Of a stretch of 34,171 nt of DNA, positions 1-9,686 are shown piece by piece. Source of the stretch: an uncultured Actinomycetes bacterium (GTDB lineage: Bacteria > Actinomycetota > Acidimicrobiia > Acidimicrobiales > RAAP-2); NCBI GenBank assembly GCA_903870905.1, contig CAIQEU010000050.1, forward strand, positions 1 through 34,171, written 5' to 3'. A program made the translations under genes and the position numbers. A model generated the notes under the pieces. That model worked only from the letters and a program-made list of their open reading frames with translations. It did no database searches and was not told the origin of the DNA. Numbering within the stretch: position 1 is the first letter of the stretch; each line of letters starts with the position of its first letter.

Positions 1-5
1 AAGTG

Positions 6-38
6 CGTTGTCCCCCCCACCGCGTCGGGGGCACAACG
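6..38 (-). terminator. Hairpin just after tRNA-Tyr, possible terminator
   Basis: Positions 6-11 pair with 33-38, and an inner C-run at 13-17 faces the G-run at 27-31. The hairpin begins 2 nt beyond the encoded CCA of the tRNA on the minus strand. There is no U-tract in the few bases left before the window edge, so the terminator role is inferred from position. Confidence 0.45.
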
Positions 39-40
39 AG

Positions 41-125
41 TGGTGGGCCGGGAGGGATTCGAACCCACGTAGGCAGAGCCGACGGGTTTACAGCCCGTTT
101 CCTTTGGCCACTCGGACACCGACCC
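41..125 (-). tRNA. tRNA-Tyr (anticodon GTA)
   Basis: On the minus strand the 7-bp acceptor stem is formed by GGGTCGG (125-119) and CCGGCCC (51-45). The discriminator base A is followed by an encoded CCA at 43-41. The anticodon GTA lies at 91-89 inside a CGGGCTGTAAACCCG anticodon arm. A long variable arm, as expected of class II tRNA-Tyr in bacteria, and a canonical GGTTCGAATCC T-arm are visible. It decodes tyrosine codons. The -10-like box directly upstream suggests that the primary transcript starts at or very near the mature 5' end. Confidence 0.97.
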
Positions 126-132
126 GCTCTCA

Positions 133-138
133 ACCTTA
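133..138 (-). promoter_or_regulatory. -10 box (TAAGGT) of tRNA-Tyr
   Basis: TAAGGT on the minus strand ends 7 nt before the mature 5' end of the tRNA at 125. That places the expected transcription start on the first tRNA base, leaving little or no 5' leader for RNase P. No good -35 match is seen. Confidence 0.45.
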
Positions 139-241
139 GCCGGTCGCTCAACGGTGCATGGTCGGACAGTGCTGCACAGCATTGCGAGCGACACCCCCCT
201 AGGAGCCACTTCGGAGGCTTGAAGAGTTCACGAATGGGGCG

Positions 242-642
242 ATGCAGTCCCCCACTCGCCTCGCCCTCGGCGCAGCGCTCCTCGCGACGAGAGCCGACAC
301 CGCGCTGAGCGTCGGCCTTTCATCGAAATCCCCCACCGCCATCGTTTGATGCTGCGACAACGGCGCACGCACCGACGTCGAAGGAGGCGGCAGCGTGAGG
401 TGTTCGGCTCGATCGCCGCAGGTCACCTGAAGCGCAGTCGGGACTCCAGGGTCGAGTGGACCATTGGGCGCAGCGGGACCTCGAGGTCAGCGAGGGCTCC
501 GTGGGGCAACGGGACCGGCCCGACCAATCGGCAGGGCTGCACCGCCCGCATCTCCGGCGCCAACCGCACAAGATGCGACCTCTCACATGGTGACGTCGCG
601 CGTGGCGACGTCGTGGGTGACCGCTCCGCCGCGGACCCCTGA
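242..642 (+). pseudogene. Decayed secreted collagen-like / pentapeptide-repeat protein
   Basis: No intact gene fills 126-704, but one reading frame holds clear remains. From ATG 242 it reads MQSPTRLALGAALLAT, a signal-peptide-like start, and runs to a TGA at 347. The same frame continues to a second TGA at 428. Then at 440-520 come nine uninterrupted Gly-X-Y triplets (GTP GSS GPL GAA GPR GQR GLR GAT GPA). After a shift of one frame, 544-621 gives five pentapeptide-like units (ARISG ANRTR CDLSH GDVAR GDVVG) before a TGA at 640. Signal peptide, collagen-like stretch and pentapeptide repeats in this order suggest one former secreted surface protein inactivated by two nonsense codons and at least one frameshift. 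Both stops are one base from TGG (Trp). The collagen signal is strong; the pentapeptide part is more tentative. Confidence 0.5.
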
Positions 643-691
643 CGCGATGCACCGGGACTGAGGGAACCATTGCCCACCACGGCGTGCCCAC

Positions 692-697
692 TATCCT
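692..697 (+). promoter_or_regulatory. -10 box (TATCCT), leaderless yajQ
   Basis: TATCCT ends 7 nt before ATG 705 and no Shine-Dalgarno is present. This matches the leaderless pattern seen in many genes of the window and supports the choice of start. Confidence 0.5.
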
Positions 698-704
698 CAA
701 GCAC

Positions 705-1193
705 ATGCCGACCTTCGACATCGTCTCCGAAGTTGACCTCCAAGAAGTTCGCAACGCCGTCGATCAGGCGAATCGCGAAGCCGCGACCCGCTTCGACTTC
801 AAGAACACCGATTCGACGATCACCATTGCCGACCTCGAGTTGACCCTTTCCTCGTCGACCGAGGACCGCCTCCGTGCCCTCTACCAAGTGCTCGAAGAGA
901 AGCTGGTGAAGCGGCAGGTGTCGCTCAAATCCCTCGACCCCGGCAAGATTGAAGAAGCCTCTCGAGGTGCCGCTCGTCAGAAGATCACCTTGAAGGCTGG
1001 GCTCTCCTCAGATCTCGCCAAACAGGTGAACCGGTTCTTGAAAGAGAAGGGACCGAAGGGTCTCAACAGCCAGACCCAAGGTGACCAGATTCGCGTCACG
1101 GCGAAGAAGCGCGACGACCTCCAAGACGCCATTGCCCTCTTGAAGGCTGAGGACTTCGGCGTCCCGCTGCAGTTCACGAACTTCCGAGACTGA
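705..1193 (+). CDS. yajQ: YajQ-family nucleotide/c-di-GMP-binding protein
   Basis: The 162-residue product opens with MPTFDIVSEVD, the diagnostic N-terminus of the YajQ/DUF520 family, and the whole length fits (family about 160 aa). It contains the expected FKNTDSTI and KRQVSLKSLDPG segments of the double ferredoxin-like fold. Family members bind nucleotides, and some Gram-negative homologues bind cyclic di-GMP; the role in actinobacteria is unknown. ATG 705 was preferred to a GTG 21 bases upstream because it gives the family N-terminus and sits 7 nt from a -10 box. The gene is convergent with gtrA, with 7 nt between the stop codons. Confidence 0.93.
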   Translation: MPTFDIVSEVDLQEVRNAVDQANREAATRFDFKNTDSTITIADLELTLSSSTEDRLRALYQVLEEKLVKRQVSLKSLDPGKIEEASRGAARQKITLKAGLSSDLAKQVNRFLKEKGPKGLNSQTQGDQIRVTAKKRDDLQDAIALLKAEDFGVPLQFTNFRD

Positions 1194-1200
1194 GCCTCGG

Positions 1201-1707
1201 TCAGTGCTGCGCGGCCTCCTCGGCCGTCAAGTGCTCGTCGAATTCCTCGAGCTCGTTCACGCGGAAAATCTTGTTGAACAGCACGAGTTTGAGCACCCAG
1301 AAGATGCCGAAGGACACGAGGTTGGCCGCCGCCAGCAAGATGGCCGTCACGTTGTGGCTCACGTGGTGGCTGTGGGTGTAGGACTTGACGAACGCCGCGC
1401 CAATGATGGAGAAGGCGCTCCCGAGGAGCGCCATCGACCAGAACGGCACCACTTCACGGCGCCAGTGCGACCGACCAGTCTTTCCCCAGGCCCACCGACG
1501 ATTGAGGTTGTAGCTCGGGAAACTCGCGATCAAGTTCCCCACGACCGTGGCGGCAATTTGTGCGTCGATGATCCGAAATCCATAGAGGACGAGAATAGAG
1601 ATCTGGCTGATGACCGTCGAGATCACCGAGACCGAGGTGAACCGAATGAGCTTGCGCCCTTGGTGACTGCGGCTCCACGCGAGGAGCTCGTGGAGACGAG
1701 TGCGCAT
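1201..1707 (-). CDS. GtrA-like four-TM membrane protein
   Basis: The product has 168 residues and about four hydrophobic segments: near residues 20-40 (RFTSVSVISTVISQISILVL), 45-65, 85-105 and 125-145. Charged loops include NLNRRWAWG, a motif typical of the GtrA family (PF04138), whose members are implicated in moving lipid-linked sugars across the membrane for cell-surface glycosylation. No glycosyltransferase gene is adjacent, so the substrate cannot be inferred. The C-terminus is acidic (ELEEFDEHLTAEE). ATG 1707 was chosen because a TAGGCT box ends 7 nt before it and because the longer upstream reading frame is low-complexity and overlaps the next gene region. Confidence 0.85.
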   Translation of the reverse strand: MRTRLHELLAWSRSHQGRKLIRFTSVSVISTVISQISILVLYGFRIIDAQIAATVVGNLIASFPSYNLNRRWAWGKTGRSHWRREVVPFWSMALLGSAFSIIGAAFVKSYTHSHHVSHNVTAILLAAANLVSFGIFWVLKLVLFNKIFRVNELEEFDEHLTAEEAAQH

Positions 1708-1714
1708 GGCTGCC

Positions 1715-1720
1715 AGCCTA
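1715..1720 (-). promoter_or_regulatory. -10 box (TAGGCT), leaderless gtrA-like gene
   Basis: TAGGCT on the minus strand ends 7 nt before ATG 1707, with no ribosome binding site in between. Confidence 0.5.
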
Positions 1721-1888
1721 GTCAACGGCCTCCCCATCCCTCGTGCAGCGAGGCCACCGCACTCGGGCCATGGCCAGTGGCGGTGGGGACGGTCGAGTGC
1801 GGTAGTCAGTCGACGACCCAGGCCACCTCTCTCTCCGCTCGGCGCACCGGCTGTTTGGACCCGACCCCATTCCTGCGAGAATGACGAG

Positions 1889-2749
1889 GTGAGCGTTTCG
1901 TTGGATTTCCTCGTCAACCTTCTCGACCTCGAGCCAATTGAGGTCAACATCTTCCGTGGCATCCAACCCAATGAGGAGCGCCAACGGGTCTTCGGCGGTC
2001 AAGTGCTCGCCCAGGCACTCGTCGCAGCAGGGCGCACGGTGGAGACCGGGACGGTGCACTCCCTCCACGCCTACTTCCTCCGACCCGGCGACCCGAACGT
2101 CCCGATCCTCTACGAGGTCGATCGCATTCGAGATGGCAAGTCCTTCACCACCCGGCGAGTTGTCGCCATCCAACATGGGCGCGCCATCTTCAACATGCAG
2201 ACCTCGTTCCACGTTGCAGAGCCCGGGTTCGAGCACCAGCGACCGATGCCTGACGTCCCTCGCCCAGAGGAACTGGCCTCCATGCGCGAGCGCCTGGCGA
2301 AGTTCCCTGGGGCCGTTGAGGAATTCGACGCCCGGCCACACCCCATCGCCCAGCGAATCATTGGAGAGTTGCCCTGGATTGGCCGGACGGTCCGGGAGCC
2401 CGTGCAGCAGTTGTGGATCAAGGCCGATGGCACCTTGCCCGCCGACCCGCTCCTCCACGCTGCCGTCGTGACCTACGCCAGCGACATGTCGCTCTTCGAC
2501 ACCATCCTCGGACCCCACGCCGTCAACTGGGATGACCCGGAGTTCATGGGAGCGAGCTTGGACCACTGCATGTGGTTCCACCGGCCGTTCAACGCCGACT
2601 CCTGGCTCCTCTACGACACCGACTCGCCAGTCGCGTCAGGGTCGCGTGGACTCGCTCGAGGATTCCTCTACGACGAAACCGGACGACTCGTGGTCTCTAT
2701 GGTCCAAGAAGGACTGACGAGGATCATCGACCCCGCCAAGGACCACTAG
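1889..2749 (+). CDS. tesB: Acyl-CoA thioesterase II (TesB family)
   Basis: The 286-residue protein has the double-hotdog architecture of TesB, which hydrolyses acyl-CoA to free acid and CoA. The N-terminal hotdog carries LLDLEPIEVNIFRG and the family signature QRVFGGQVLAQAL. Later come VHSLHAYFLRPGDP, the TFHV-like strand at QTSFHVAEPG, and the C-terminal hotdog with SLDHCMWFHRPF and ASGSRGLARGFLYD. GTG 1889 was preferred because the upstream extension is unlike the family; a GAGAAT box lies 6 nt before it. The stop codon overlaps that of citrate synthase on the other strand through a shared CTAG. In a CoA-rich window it may recycle CoA from acyl esters. Confidence 0.92.
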   Translation: MSVSLDFLVNLLDLEPIEVNIFRGIQPNEERQRVFGGQVLAQALVAAGRTVETGTVHSLHAYFLRPGDPNVPILYEVDRIRDGKSFTTRRVVAIQHGRAIFNMQTSFHVAEPGFEHQRPMPDVPRPEELASMRERLAKFPGAVEEFDARPHPIAQRIIGELPWIGRTVREPVQQLWIKADGTLPADPLLHAAVVTYASDMSLFDTILGPHAVNWDDPEFMGASLDHCMWFHRPFNADSWLLYDTDSPVASGSRGLARGFLYDETGRLVVSMVQEGLTRIIDPAKDH

Positions 2750-4017
2750 CCCCGGGCAGCCGTCGGCACGTAGTCACGCGCATCCACACCAGTGTAGAGC
2801 TGGCGAGGACGGGCGATCTTGGCGTCTTGCTCCAAGAGCTCCTTGAAGTGCGCGAGCCATCCGGCCATTCGAGGAATGGCGAAGAGCACCGTGAACATCT
2901 CCATGGGGAAGCCCATGGCTTGGTAGATGAGTCCGGAGTAGAAGTCGACGTTCGGGTAGAGACGACGTGAGACGAAGTACTCATCGCTCAGCGCAACCTC
3001 TTCAAGCTTGAGCGCGATATCGAGGAGCGGGTTCTTCCCCGTGACCTCGAAGACGTCGTCAGCAGTCTTCTTGATGATCTTGGCCCGTGGGTCGTAGCTC
3101 TTGTAGACGCGGTGGCCGAAACCCTGGAGGACGACTTCGCCACGCTTCACCCGCTCGATGTAGGCAGGAACGTTGTCGATCGAACCAATCTCAGTGAGCA
3201 TCTTGATGACGGCTTCGTTGGCGCCACCGTGGCGTGGCCCGTAGAGGGCAGCGGTCGCTGCTGCGGCTGCGGAGTAGGGATCGGCGTGCGCCGAGCCGAC
3301 GACCCGCATGGCCGTCGTGCCGCAGTTCTGCTCGTGGTCGGCGTGGAGGATGAAGAGCACGTCGAGTGCCTTGGCGAGAACGGGGTTCGCTTCGTAGCGG
3401 GGCTCGGCGACCTTGCGCATCATCGACAGGAAGTTCGACGTGAAGTCGAGCGAGTTGTCGGGGTACACGAACGGCATCCCAACGCTGAAGCGGTGCGCCG
3501 CTGCAGCGAGCGTCGGCATCTTGGCGATCAAGCGGATGATCTGCTTGTGGAGGGACTCAGGGTTGTGGATGTCCTTGGCGTCGGCGTAGAAGGTCGACAA
3601 CGCAGCAACGGCCGAGACCATCATCCCCATGGGGTGAGCGTCGTAGTGGAAGCCCTCGAGGAAGCGCTTGCGCACGTTCTCGTGGATGAAGGTGTGGTAC
3701 GTGATCTCGTGACTCCACGCCGCGAACTCGTCTGCAGTCGGGAGCTCACCGTTGATGAGGAGGTATGCCACTTCCAAGTAGTTCGACTGCTCGGCGAGTT
3801 GCTCGATCGGGTAGCCGCGGTACCGCAGGATTCCGGCCTCGCCGTCCAAGTAGGTAACGGCGCTCTGGCAGGCAGCGGTTGACATGAAGGCCGGGTCGTA
3901 GAACCACACGCCGGGGAGCAACTTGGACCATGCTGTGGCGGCCACGCCACCATCGACGATCGGCACCTCGACGGATTGACCAGTGCGGTTATCGGTGATG
4001 GTGATGGACTCAGCCAC
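2746..4017 (-). CDS. gltA: Citrate synthase, type II
   Basis: The 423-residue enzyme condenses acetyl-CoA with oxaloacetate to citrate, the entry step of the TCA cycle. The three catalytic residues are recognisable: His in GPRHGGAN, His in GFGHRVYKSYDPRAK, and Asp in NVDFYSGL. The segment ILHADHEQNCGTTAMR and the N-terminal LRYRGYPIEQLAEQS are typical of the long hexameric bacterial type. The start is GTG 4017, giving MAESITITDN, preceded by an AGAGGG ribosome binding site and a leader of roughly 36 nt from a TAGAAT -10 box. It is convergent with tesB and overlaps its stop codon. The product competes for acetyl-CoA with the ethylmalonyl-CoA genes further along. Confidence 0.97.
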   Translation of the reverse strand: MAESITITDNRTGQSVEVPIVDGGVAATAWSKLLPGVWFYDPAFMSTAACQSAVTYLDGEAGILRYRGYPIEQLAEQSNYLEVAYLLINGELPTADEFAAWSHEITYHTFIHENVRKRFLEGFHYDAHPMGMMVSAVAALSTFYADAKDIHNPESLHKQIIRLIAKMPTLAAAAHRFSVGMPFVYPDNSLDFTSNFLSMMRKVAEPRYEANPVLAKALDVLFILHADHEQNCGTTAMRVVGSAHADPYSAAAAATAALYGPRHGGANEAVIKMLTEIGSIDNVPAYIERVKRGEVVLQGFGHRVYKSYDPRAKIIKKTADDVFEVTGKNPLLDIALKLEEVALSDEYFVSRRLYPNVDFYSGLIYQAMGFPMEMFTVLFAIPRMAGWLAHFKELLEQDAKIARPRQLYTGVDARDYVPTAARG

Positions 4018-4054
4018 GTGGTGTTCCCTCTCTGGTTGCTGCACAGACAGCCCT

Positions 4055-4060
4055 ATTCTA
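4055..4060 (-). promoter_or_regulatory. -10 box (TAGAAT) of gltA
   Basis: TAGAAT on the minus strand lies 37 nt before GTG 4017. Unlike most genes here, gltA has a leader with an AGAGGG Shine-Dalgarno. The -35 region is weak. Confidence 0.5.
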
Positions 4061-4092
4061 CGACCCACGGGCGGGACCGAGCACATCTGCGC

Positions 4093-5154
4093 TCAACCAG
4101 CGGCCACGGTGATGGAGATCGCCCGTGAAACGCCTGTCGCAATGGGATCGCTCGGGGGCGCGAGGACTGAGATGACGAGTCGGTAGTGGTGCCCGGGGTG
4201 CACGACGAACGTGTCGTGTTGCACGGCCACCGAGGTCCCGGGGCCAATCGAGACGTGATCGGTGATCTGTCGGACACCGGTTCCATCGAGTGGTTCCAAG
4301 TTGGTGACGATGGCCACTGGCGCCTCCGCCACGTTGCCCTGGTTGGCGACGACCACCCCAACTCCAATCGTCGACGTCGGCAAAAGCACCGCCGTCCCGC
4401 TGGTGGATTGGAGCGGAAGAGCAGGAGGGTTGAGCGAGACCACCCGAATGGCGAGCTGGTGAACGGCGGCCAGCGTTGGTGCCGTGGCGAGTGCGTGGAG
4501 GAAGGTCGTTTGACCCGTCGGAGAGAGGAGCGCCTCGGTCTTCGACCACGGCGGCACGTCGAGGGATAACCGGGGGCTCTGGCGCCGAAGTGCAGCAGCG
4601 GCGTCCGCGAAGGATTGCTCCGCACGGGTGAAGGACACCGCGGCAGCGCTCAAGAGTGCTGAAGCGTCGCGCTCACTGAGGGGGGAAATCGCAGGCGGTG
4701 CAGCGGTCACGTTCGGCACCGCCACCGACGTCATCTCGAGCAGCCCATCGATACTGGCCCGCAGATCAGCAACCCCGGTTGCTCGCTGACGGAGGCCCCG
4801 GACGAAATCCGTTGCTGCGGTGCCGGCGGGGCCAGGCAACACGGTGCTCGCCGCCACCGCCGCTTGGCGCTGCGTGCTCTGGTCCAGTCCATCGAGATCA
4901 GCCTGGAGGGGCTGGCGCTGCACCGTCGGCCCGGCGACGAGCACTGCCGTCAAGGCATCGTCGATCTGACTCGATTCCACAGCGAGAATTGACGCCTTCC
5001 GGAAGAACGAGTGGTCGATGAGCGATCGATACCCCGCGTTGCTCCGGGCGCCGTGGTAGAGCCCCGAGGCCGTCATCAGCACGATCACGGTGACGAGGGC
5101 AACGACGAGGATGCGGCGGCGGACCGTGGCCAGGGTCCTGCGACGTCGCGCCAT
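4093..5154 (-). CDS. Membrane-anchored extracytoplasmic protein of unknown function
   Basis: I do not recognise a named family. The 353-residue product begins with a strongly basic stretch (ARRRRTLATVRRR) followed by one hydrophobic segment (ILVVALVTVIVLMTASGLY), so it is probably anchored with the rest outside. Residues about 40-215 are Ala/Gln-rich and look helical. The C-terminal third reads as a beta-sandwich (GVGVVVANQGNVAEAPVAIV, then VHPGHHYRLVISVLAPP), reminiscent of CARDB-type adhesion modules. ATG 5154 is chosen because the TM segment follows directly. An in-frame GTG at 5217 is the alternative. A TACAGT box at 5253-5258 and a six-codon upstream ORF (MSLTAG, 5241-5221) precede it. 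It lies downstream of rmuC. Confidence 0.75.
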   Translation of the reverse strand: MARRRRTLATVRRRILVVALVTVIVLMTASGLYHGARSNAGYRSLIDHSFFRKASILAVESSQIDDALTAVLVAGPTVQRQPLQADLDGLDQSTQRQAAVAASTVLPGPAGTAATDFVRGLRQRATGVADLRASIDGLLEMTSVAVPNVTAAPPAISPLSERDASALLSAAAVSFTRAEQSFADAAAALRRQSPRLSLDVPPWSKTEALLSPTGQTTFLHALATAPTLAAVHQLAIRVVSLNPPALPLQSTSGTAVLLPTSTIGVGVVVANQGNVAEAPVAIVTNLEPLDGTGVRQITDHVSIGPGTSVAVQHDTFVVHPGHHYRLVISVLAPPSDPIATGVSRAISITVAAG

Positions 5155-5252
5155 CACGACACCGCAGCGAGATCCTGGTCTCGCCACCCTCTCGATGCCA
5201 CCACGTTGACTCCTCACCCCTCACCCAGCGGTGAGCGACATCACCGCTCGCC

Positions 5253-5258
5253 ACTGTA
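5253..5258 (-). promoter_or_regulatory. -10 box (TACAGT) upstream of the unknown membrane protein
   Basis: TACAGT on the minus strand lies in the gap after rmuC. It would start a short leader that carries the six-codon ORF MSLTAG before the main gene. Whether that peptide is translated cannot be told from sequence. Confidence 0.35.
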
Positions 5259-5268
5259 GCCAAGCGCC

Positions 5269-6570
5269 TCAGGAATCTTCGAGTGGCGTCGTCAGCGCGG
5301 GAGCTTGCGCTCGACGAGGCATGAGCTCGATCCCTTGCGGGCTCACGATCGGCGCAGCAGCAGTTCCCGCCATGTTGGTGTCGTGCAACGTCCGGGCAGT
5401 CACGAGCAGGCGGCTCTCGACTGATCCGAGCAAGGCGTTGTAGGAGTCAACGGTCTTCGTGAGGGACTTGCGCATCTGGTCGAGGTGGCCGCTCACGGTG
5501 CGGAGCCGGTCGTAGAGCTCGGTGCCGAGGTCGATGATGGCTTTCGCCTTCTGCTCGATGTCCTCGTAGCGCCAGTTATGGGCAACGGTCTTGAGCAAGG
5601 TCACGAGATTGGTCGGCGTTGCGGGGATGACGTTGAGCTTCAGCGCGTCCTCCATGAGGGAGGGATCCTGCTCGAACGCGGCATTGGCCAGTGGCTCTCC
5701 GGGTATGAAGCACACCACGTAGTCCGGAGCGGTCGGGAACTGCTTCCAGTACTCCTTGGAGCCGAGTTGGGTGATATGGGTGCGGAGTTGACTGGCGTGG
5801 CGCGCGAGCGCGGTCGCGCGCTCGGCTTCAGTGGTCGCGTCGTTGGCGTCGAGGAATGCCTGGAGGGGAACTTTCGAATCGACGACGATGGTCCCTCCAC
5901 CGGGCAGGTTGATCACCATGTCAGGACGGAGTTTTCCCGACTCGCCATCGGTGCTCACCTGCTCAATGAAGTCGACCTTGTTGACCATGCCCGCCAACTC
6001 CACCACTCGACGAAGCTGGAGCTCCCCCCAGCGCCCACGGGTTTGTGGGGCGCGAAGCGACTGGACGAGTCGGGCAGTCTCGTGCCGGAGGTCCTGGCCG
6101 AGTTTCGCCAACGAGTCCACCCGCTCGACGAGGAGCCGATACGCATCGGTCCGCTTGTTCTCGATCTCCGCCACCGCCGTGCTGTATCGCTCGAGCTGCG
6201 CCCCGAGGGGTTCGAGGATCTGCTGCACCGAGTCCGTCCGGCGATCGAGCTCCACTGCCGCTGCGTCGCGCGCCGCACCGAGGCGAGTTTCGGCCAACTG
6301 CAAGAACTGCTCGGCGTTGACCGTCAAGGCCTCCTGGCTCACCTTCGCGAAGAGGCCCCGGAGCCGTTCTTCGTCAGTCCCCTTCGCAGCTTCGAGCTCC
6401 CGCAGTCGCTCGGATGACCGAGCGGCGTCGGCCGTCGCTCCGAGGAGGTCCTCGTGGAGGCGAGCGTTGCGCCGCGAGACGACCCGGGCCCATCCCCCAA
6501 GGGCTAGGGCAGTCACTGCTGCGCCAATGAGCGCACCGACGAGTGCGGCGAGGATGAGCGATGACGACAT
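5269..6570 (-). CDS. rmuC: RmuC-family DNA recombination protein
   Basis: The 433-residue product has an N-terminal TM segment (about residues 5-25), a coiled-coil region to about residue 170, and then the conserved RmuC nuclease-like domain. Recognisable parts are RGRWGELQLRRVVELAGM, LRPDMVINLPGGGTIVVDSK (with the D...DSK motif of the PD-(D/E)XK-like fold) and CFIPGEPLANAA. RmuC limits recombination at inverted repeats in E. coli. ATG 6570 is preceded by a strong GGAGGT ribosome binding site at 4 nt spacing. The gene is divergent from phoU with 76 nt between the start codons. Confidence 0.94.
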   Translation of the reverse strand: MSSSLILAALVGALIGAAVTALALGGWARVVSRRNARLHEDLLGATADAARSSERLRELEAAKGTDEERLRGLFAKVSQEALTVNAEQFLQLAETRLGAARDAAAVELDRRTDSVQQILEPLGAQLERYSTAVAEIENKRTDAYRLLVERVDSLAKLGQDLRHETARLVQSLRAPQTRGRWGELQLRRVVELAGMVNKVDFIEQVSTDGESGKLRPDMVINLPGGGTIVVDSKVPLQAFLDANDATTEAERATALARHASQLRTHITQLGSKEYWKQFPTAPDYVVCFIPGEPLANAAFEQDPSLMEDALKLNVIPATPTNLVTLLKTVAHNWRYEDIEQKAKAIIDLGTELYDRLRTVSGHLDQMRKSLTKTVDSYNALLGSVESRLLVTARTLHDTNMAGTAAAPIVSPQGIELMPRRAQAPALTTPLEDS

Positions 6571-6633
6571 GGCAACCTCCGAGTCTCAGGTGATCGGCAC
6601 GCTACAGCGAGGCCGTGACGGCGGGTTCCTCAG

Positions 6634-6639
6634 TAGTGT
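6634..6639 (+). promoter_or_regulatory. -10 box (TAGTGT), leaderless phoU
   Basis: TAGTGT ends 7 nt before GTG 6647 and no ribosome binding site is seen, which fixes the phoU start. Confidence 0.5.
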
Positions 6640-6646
6640 GCAGAGG

Positions 6647-7342
6647 GTGCCCCGTCGTTCACTGTTCTTCCAACACGCCGAACTCACGCCTCCACCTTCG
6701 ACGCCAACTTCAGCGCAGGCAACCATTGACTCGACGAATCACCGGTTCATCCAGGTCTTCGCCCTCGTTGGCGAGGGGATCGCTGGGGCCACCCACGCGC
6801 TCCTCTCTGGAGATCGTGAAGTGGCGAAACGCCTCGTCGACCAAGACGAACTCGTCGACCAACTCACCAAAGAGATCGCCCGTGAAGTACTCGACGCGCT
6901 CGCGTGCGGGATTGGAACGGTGGATGAACGCCACATCCTCCTCGCCACGCTGCGCATGCTCCCCGACCTCGAGCGCAACGGCGACCTCGCAGAGCACATC
7001 GCCCGCAGAGCAGTGCGGGGACTTGGGGCCGAGATGTCCCCACGGAGCAGAGGGCTCGTTGAGCGCATGGGCGAAGTAGCCACCACGATCTGGCGGGCAA
7101 CCGGCGATCTCTTGGCCGACGGCATCGGCACCCCGAACTCCATTGAGGACCTCGACGACGAGCTCGACGACCTCCACGTCACGTTGACAGCCGAAGTCGG
7201 GTCAGGCTCCATGGCCCTCCCCGTCGCCATTGAACTCGCCATGGTTGCTCGCTTCTACGAGCGCTTCGGCGACCACGCTGTGAACTTGGCTCGCCGGATG
7301 GCGAACCCGCCAGCCGCCCATCGATCCGCCGGGGCGGACTGA
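6647..7342 (+). CDS. phoU: PhoU-like phosphate signalling/transport regulator
   Basis: The 231-residue protein has two PhoU three-helix repeats. The first includes LVDQDELVDQLTKEIAREVLDAL and the second ends in ARFYERFGDHAVNLARRM, the metal-binding E-R-x-x-D-H signature of the family. PhoU proteins mediate between the Pst phosphate transporter and the PhoR kinase to hold the Pho regulon off when phosphate is plentiful. No pst or phoR genes lie nearby. The start codon GTG 6647 is set by a -10 box 7 nt upstream. The stop codon is separated from that of asd by one base. Confidence 0.9.
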   Translation: MPRRSLFFQHAELTPPPSTPTSAQATIDSTNHRFIQVFALVGEGIAGATHALLSGDREVAKRLVDQDELVDQLTKEIAREVLDALACGIGTVDERHILLATLRMLPDLERNGDLAEHIARRAVRGLGAEMSPRSRGLVERMGEVATTIWRATGDLLADGIGTPNSIEDLDDELDDLHVTLTAEVGSGSMALPVAIELAMVARFYERFGDHAVNLARRMANPPAAHRSAGAD

Positions 7343-7343
7343 C

Positions 7344-9615
<2,272 letters not shown>

Positions 9616-9622
9616 GAGTGCC

Positions 9623-9628
9623 ATGGTA
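9623..9628 (-). promoter_or_regulatory. -10 box (TACCAT), leaderless lysC-asd operon
   Basis: TACCAT on the minus strand ends 7 nt before GTG 9615. It overlaps the alternative ATG 9624, which would therefore be untranscribed. Confidence 0.5.
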
Positions 9629-9673
9629 GTCGGACGCTTCTGCGGGCTCCGTCGGCCATCTCGGTGCTGCGGG

Positions 9674-9679
9674 TAGGGT
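9674..9679 (+). promoter_or_regulatory. -10 box (TAGGGT), leaderless cyclophilin gene
   Basis: TAGGGT ends 7 nt before ATG 9687 and no ribosome binding site is visible. Confidence 0.5.
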
Positions 9680-9686
9680 GGTCGCC

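Noticed and set aside
3-308. Open frame across the tRNA-Tyr gene
   Set aside because: It runs through the tRNA on the opposite strand and has no family resemblance. It is an artefact of high GC.
242-642. TGA codons in the collagen-like frame read as selenocysteine or tryptophan
   Set aside because: TGA is the normal stop of many intact genes in the window, no selenocysteine insertion hairpin is apparent, and a frameshift is also present. Gene decay explains all three.
5485-6417. Long open frame of 310 codons opposite rmuC
   Set aside because: It is a GC-driven shadow. RmuC on the other strand has all its conserved motifs, and this frame has low-complexity Arg/His/Gly composition with no family resemblance.
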